In this document: positions 4,654 to 7,206 of the stretch, in pieces
How the letters are laid out: the number at the start of each line of letters is the position of its first letter
Numbering within the stretch: position 1 is the first letter of the stretch
NCBI GenBank assembly: GCA_001775965.1
Contig: MEZG01000085.1
Span: forward strand, 1 to 7,206
DNA length: 7,206 nucleotides
Reading direction: 5' to 3'
Origin: Candidatus Bathyarchaeota archaeon RBG_13_60_20
GTDB lineage: Archaea > Thermoproteota > Bathyarchaeia > TCS64
Made by a program: the position numbers and the translations under genes
The notes under the pieces: model-generated
What the model saw: only the letters and a program-made list of their open reading frames with translations
The model's database searches: none
Told to the model about the DNA's origin: nothing

Positions 4654-5175
4654 ATGAGTTCCACGGTAGCCCACCTTTACTACGAGACACGCCAAATCGC
4701 CCTGAGGGCTAAGAAGAAGATACCCGCGATCAGCACCCCCGGTATCTCGATGCCCGGGGTCGATGAGGGCCGCGAGTTCAGCACTTGGTTCTGGGTCTCA
4801 AGGGAGCTGGTGGACTTGGGCCTGGCCGAGTACAGCGCGGACCCCCTGAGCCAGACGGAGTGGACCCAGGTCCACTTCAAGGAGAGGCTCAACCCCGCCG
4901 GCCCCCCGGGGCCTCTACCCGACGATTTTTACGCAAGGGCCTACCAGAGCTTCAACCTAATTAAGCTAGATAAAGATAAAGCGTCTAACCTGGGCCGCAT
5001 GAGGGCCAGGTTCAAGGAGATCCTGGAGAGCAGGATAGGCCGAATAGCCAGGATGGCTTCAGCCGAGGCAGATTCACCCACCCCACCCCTCCAGAAAGAG
5101 GAGGAGCAATTATACGAGATGGTTCACCACCAGATCATGGCCTGGAGAGAAGACCTTAGGGGGCTTGGGGAGTAG
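4654..5175 (+). CDS. GINS complex subunit, Gins23 (Psf2/Psf3)-like
   Basis: GINS bridges MCM and the Cdc45/RecJ-like factor in the archaeal replicative helicase. This 173-aa protein has a small beta-rich part first (about 22-60, with GREFSTWFWVSRELVDLGLAE at 39-59). A helical part follows, containing PLPDDFYARAYQSFN (87-101), a long helix at about 111-136, and a last helix at 147-170. The short B-type segment before the helical A-type domain is the Psf2/Psf3 order, hence Gins23 rather than Gins51. A gap rich in Ser/Thr/Pro (SPTPP, 141-145) separates the last two helices. ATG 4654 is chosen over upstream in-frame starts at 4570 and 4621 because the TATA element at 4624-4631 would lie inside those longer readings, and the spacing to 4654 fits a leaderless message. 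The mcm start lies 3 bp after its stop, matching the gins23-mcm pairing known in Sulfolobus. Overall similarity of GINS proteins is low, so the subunit type is inferred from domain order and context. Confidence 0.8.
   Translation: MSSTVAHLYYETRQIALRAKKKIPAISTPGISMPGVDEGREFSTWFWVSRELVDLGLAEYSADPLSQTEWTQVHFKERLNPAGPPGPLPDDFYARAYQSFNLIKLDKDKASNLGRMRARFKEILESRIGRIARMASAEADSPTPPLQKEEEQLYEMVHHQIMAWREDLRGLGE
5167..5172 (+). promoter_or_regulatory. Shine-Dalgarno site for mcm
   Basis: GGGGAG, inside the last codons of the GINS gene, ends 6 nt before the mcm ATG. It indicates internal translation initiation on a joint GINS-mcm message, in contrast to the leaderless-looking GINS start. Confidence 0.6.
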
Positions 5176-5178
5176 GCT

Positions 5179-7206
5179 ATGGCTCGGCTGGACACCTTCG
5201 AGGAAGCCTTCACTAGGTTCATAGAGGACTTCCTTGATGAACAGGAGCGCTTCAAGTACGACCAGTACATTAGCGAGATGGTGGTTAAGGGCTCCAAGAG
5301 CCTCATCATCGACTTCACAGACATATACAGCTACGACATGGACCTGGCCAGAGCCATCCTGGAGGACCCTGAGGGTCTTACACCCATCTTCAGCTCCGTT
5401 GTCAGGGGGAGGCTCCGCACCAGGGACCCCATGTTCGCTGAGAGCCTCAACAGGGTAAACGTCCGGTACAGGAACCTGCCGGCGGCTACACCCCTCCGCC
5501 GAATAGGGTCGGACCACGTAGGCAGACTCATCATGGTCAGCGGCATCATCGTTAGGGCTTCATCCATGACCCCGATGGTTGTAAAGGCAACGTTCAGGTG
5601 CCCCGCCTGCGGCGAGCTCAACAACATAGAGCAGAGCGGCCAGATCCTGGTGAGGCCCCAGAAGTGCATAGCCTGCGACAACAGGAAGGGCTTCGAGCTG
5701 GTCCCCAAGGAGTCCGTGTTCATAGACTGCCAGACCGTGAGCATCCAGGAGCGGCCCGAGGACCTGCCGCCGGGTCAGCTCCCCAGGTCCATCAACATCG
5801 AGCTCAAGGACGACCTAGTGGACTTCGTCCGCCCCGGGGACAGGGTCACCCTCACCGGTTTCATCAAGCTGCTGCCCAGGTACGGCCGCGGCGGGGAGCT
5901 CCGCACCTTCGACCTCCAGGTGGACGCCAGTTACGCGGAGGTGAGCGGCAGGGAGATGGAGCTCGTGGAGGTCACCCCCGAGGAAGAGGAGGAGATACTG
6001 GAGCTCTCCAGGGACCCGTGGATACACCAGAAGCTCCTGAACAGCGTAGCCCCTAGCATCTACGGCAACGAGCACATCAAGGAGGCGGTACTGTACCTCC
6101 TCTTCGGGGGCGTCCTGAAGGAGCTCGAGGACATGAGGATCAGGGGGGACATCAACATTCTCCTGGTGGGCGACCCCGGCACGGCCAAGAGCCAGATACT
6201 CAGCTTCGCCGCCAAGGCGGCGCCGAGAGGCATCATGACCACGGGCCGAGGAAGCACTGCGGCGGGCCTCACAGCGGCCGTCGTGAAAGAGGGGGGCACC
6301 GGGAACTTCATCCTGGAGGCCGGCGCCCTCGTCCTGGCCGACAAGGGCATCTGCTGCATAGACGAGATCGACAAGATGCGGGAGGAGGACCGCGGCGCCA
6401 TACACCCAGCCATGGAGCAGCAGATAGTGCCCATCGCCAAGGGAGGCATCGTGGCCACCCTCAACGCGAGGACCAGCATCCTGGCCGCAGGCAACCCCAC
6501 CCTCGGCCGCTACAACCCCTACCAGACCATCGCCCAGAACATCAACCTGCCGGTGACCATCCTGAGCAGGTTCGACCTCATATTCATCCTCAAGGACCAG
6601 CCGGACAGCACCAGAGACGCCGACATGGCGGAGCACATCCTGAACCTGCACAGGGTGCTCACCAGCGGCGAGCCCCCTCTCACGGTGGAGCTGCTCAAGA
6701 AGTACGTCAGCTACGCCAAGAAGATAAAGCCGGCCATCACGGACGAGGTCGTAGAGCGGTTCAAGAGCTTCTACGTGAAGATGAGGACCGCCAGCATCGA
6801 GGGCGGCGAGGCCGCGGCCGTGGCCATAACGGCGCGGCAGCTCGAGAGCTTGGTGAGGCTGGCCGAGGCCAGGGCTAGGGCCCACCTCAGGAAGGAGATC
6901 ACGGTCGAGGACGCCGAGGCCACCATCAACCTGATGCAGAAGAGCCTGGAGCAGGTGGGCATAGACGTGTCCACGGGCCAGATAGACATAGACATCCTGT
7001 ATACGGGGAAGCCTAGGAGCCTCCAGAACCAGCTGCAGAAGGTGCTCCAGGTCATCGGGGAGATGGAGCGCACAGGCGGCACCGTCAGGGACGACGACCT
7101 CTACGACACGCTGCAGAGCGAGCACGGGATAGCCAGGTCCGAGGGGGCCCGCCTCGTGGGGGTCCTCATGAAGGACGGCACCATATACTCGCCCAGGCCC
7201 GGGTAC
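5179..7206 (+). CDS. mcm: Replicative DNA helicase MCM, extreme C-terminus outside window
   Basis: This ring helicase unwinds DNA 3' to 5' at replication forks; 676 codons are open to the window edge with no stop. The N-terminal domain carries a four-cysteine zinc finger, C141-P-A-C144 and C163-I-A-C166, and the basic hairpin region around RYGRGGELR. The AAA+ core shows Walker A GDPGTAKS (331-338, Lys337), Walker B CCIDEIDKM (392-400, Asp395-Glu396), sensor-1 Asn439 in AAGNP, and the arginine finger SRFD (463-466, Arg464). The C-terminal winged helix (from about 615, LQNQLQKVLQVIGEMERTGG) runs to IYSPRPGY at the last base. Archaeal MCMs are usually about 660-700 aa, so probably only a few residues are missing. 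The ATG has GGGGAG upstream and follows the GINS stop by 3 bp, implying co-transcription. One unusual point is HPAMEQQ (409-415), where proline replaces the usual glutamate. Confidence 0.97.
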   Translation, partial: MARLDTFEEAFTRFIEDFLDEQERFKYDQYISEMVVKGSKSLIIDFTDIYSYDMDLARAILEDPEGLTPIFSSVVRGRLRTRDPMFAESLNRVNVRYRNLPAATPLRRIGSDHVGRLIMVSGIIVRASSMTPMVVKATFRCPACGELNNIEQSGQILVRPQKCIACDNRKGFELVPKESVFIDCQTVSIQERPEDLPPGQLPRSINIELKDDLVDFVRPGDRVTLTGFIKLLPRYGRGGELRTFDLQVDASYAEVSGREMELVEVTPEEEEEILELSRDPWIHQKLLNSVAPSIYGNEHIKEAVLYLLFGGVLKELEDMRIRGDINILLVGDPGTAKSQILSFAAKAAPRGIMTTGRGSTAAGLTAAVVKEGGTGNFILEAGALVLADKGICCIDEIDKMREEDRGAIHPAMEQQIVPIAKGGIVATLNARTSILAAGNPTLGRYNPYQTIAQNINLPVTILSRFDLIFILKDQPDSTRDADMAEHILNLHRVLTSGEPPLTVELLKKYVSYAKKIKPAITDEVVERFKSFYVKMRTASIEGGEAAAVAITARQLESLVRLAEARARAHLRKEITVEDAEATINLMQKSLEQVGIDVSTGQIDIDILYTGKPRSLQNQLQKVLQVIGEMERTGGTVRDDDLYDTLQSEHGIARSEGARLVGVLMKDGTIYSPRPGY

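Noticed and set aside
5815..7125. A 436-residue open frame on the minus strand
   Set aside because: It lies fully antisense to the MCM AAA+ core, whose motifs are unmistakable; long antisense frames are expected opposite GC-rich genes.

Overview
The window looks like chromosomal DNA from a GC-rich, probably thermophilic archaeon of the TACK group. It carries an archaeal MCM helicase, a GINS subunit, an Ogg2-type 8-oxoguanine glycosylase, an intron-bearing tRNA-Tyr with a bulge-helix-bulge junction, and TATA-box promoters, and its arginine codons are mostly AGG. A Nitrososphaeria/Aigarchaeota-like lineage is my guess from the general look of the MCM and GINS proteins; it is not proven here. 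There are no insertion sequences, CRISPR arrays or phage genes, and composition looks even throughout.

Layout. At 1-627 on the minus strand lies a 54-residue zinc-ribbon protein followed by the glycine-cleavage T-protein gcvT, which leaves the window at base 1. A 115-bp divergent promoter region, with a 17-bp palindrome next to a TATA box, separates this pair from a plus-strand gene for an uncharacterised three-helix membrane protein (743-1135). A plus-strand beta-hydroxyacid dehydrogenase follows (1181-2068). It runs toward a minus-strand tRNA-Tyr(GUA) (2099-2215) with a 42-nt intron and encoded CCA. A 147-bp intergenic stretch with a strong dyad leads to a two-CBS-domain protein (2363-2767). 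That gene converges, with 2 bp between stop codons, on mtnA (minus, 2770-3855). Upstream of mtnA, in the same direction, is the Ogg2 glycosylase (3887-4606).

The right-hand third is a replication block. A promoter region divergent from ogg drives a GINS subunit (4654-5175, best read as Gins23-like), with the replicative helicase mcm starting 3 bp after it (5179 to the window edge, missing only a few residues). GINS and MCM are partners in the archaeal CMG helicase, so this is a functional operon that shares its promoter region with a base-excision repair gene.

Expression signals fall into two visible classes. GINS and mtnA have a TATA element centred about 27 bp before an ATG, the geometry of leaderless transcripts. 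The GTG/TTG-started genes have the TATA element about 35-40 bp upstream, and several show a Shine-Dalgarno-like motif. The most interesting items are the small zinc-ribbon gene with its palindromic operator-like site, the divergent ogg/GINS-MCM promoter, the unexplained dyad beside the tRNA promoter, and an A-C mismatch in the tRNA T-stem.
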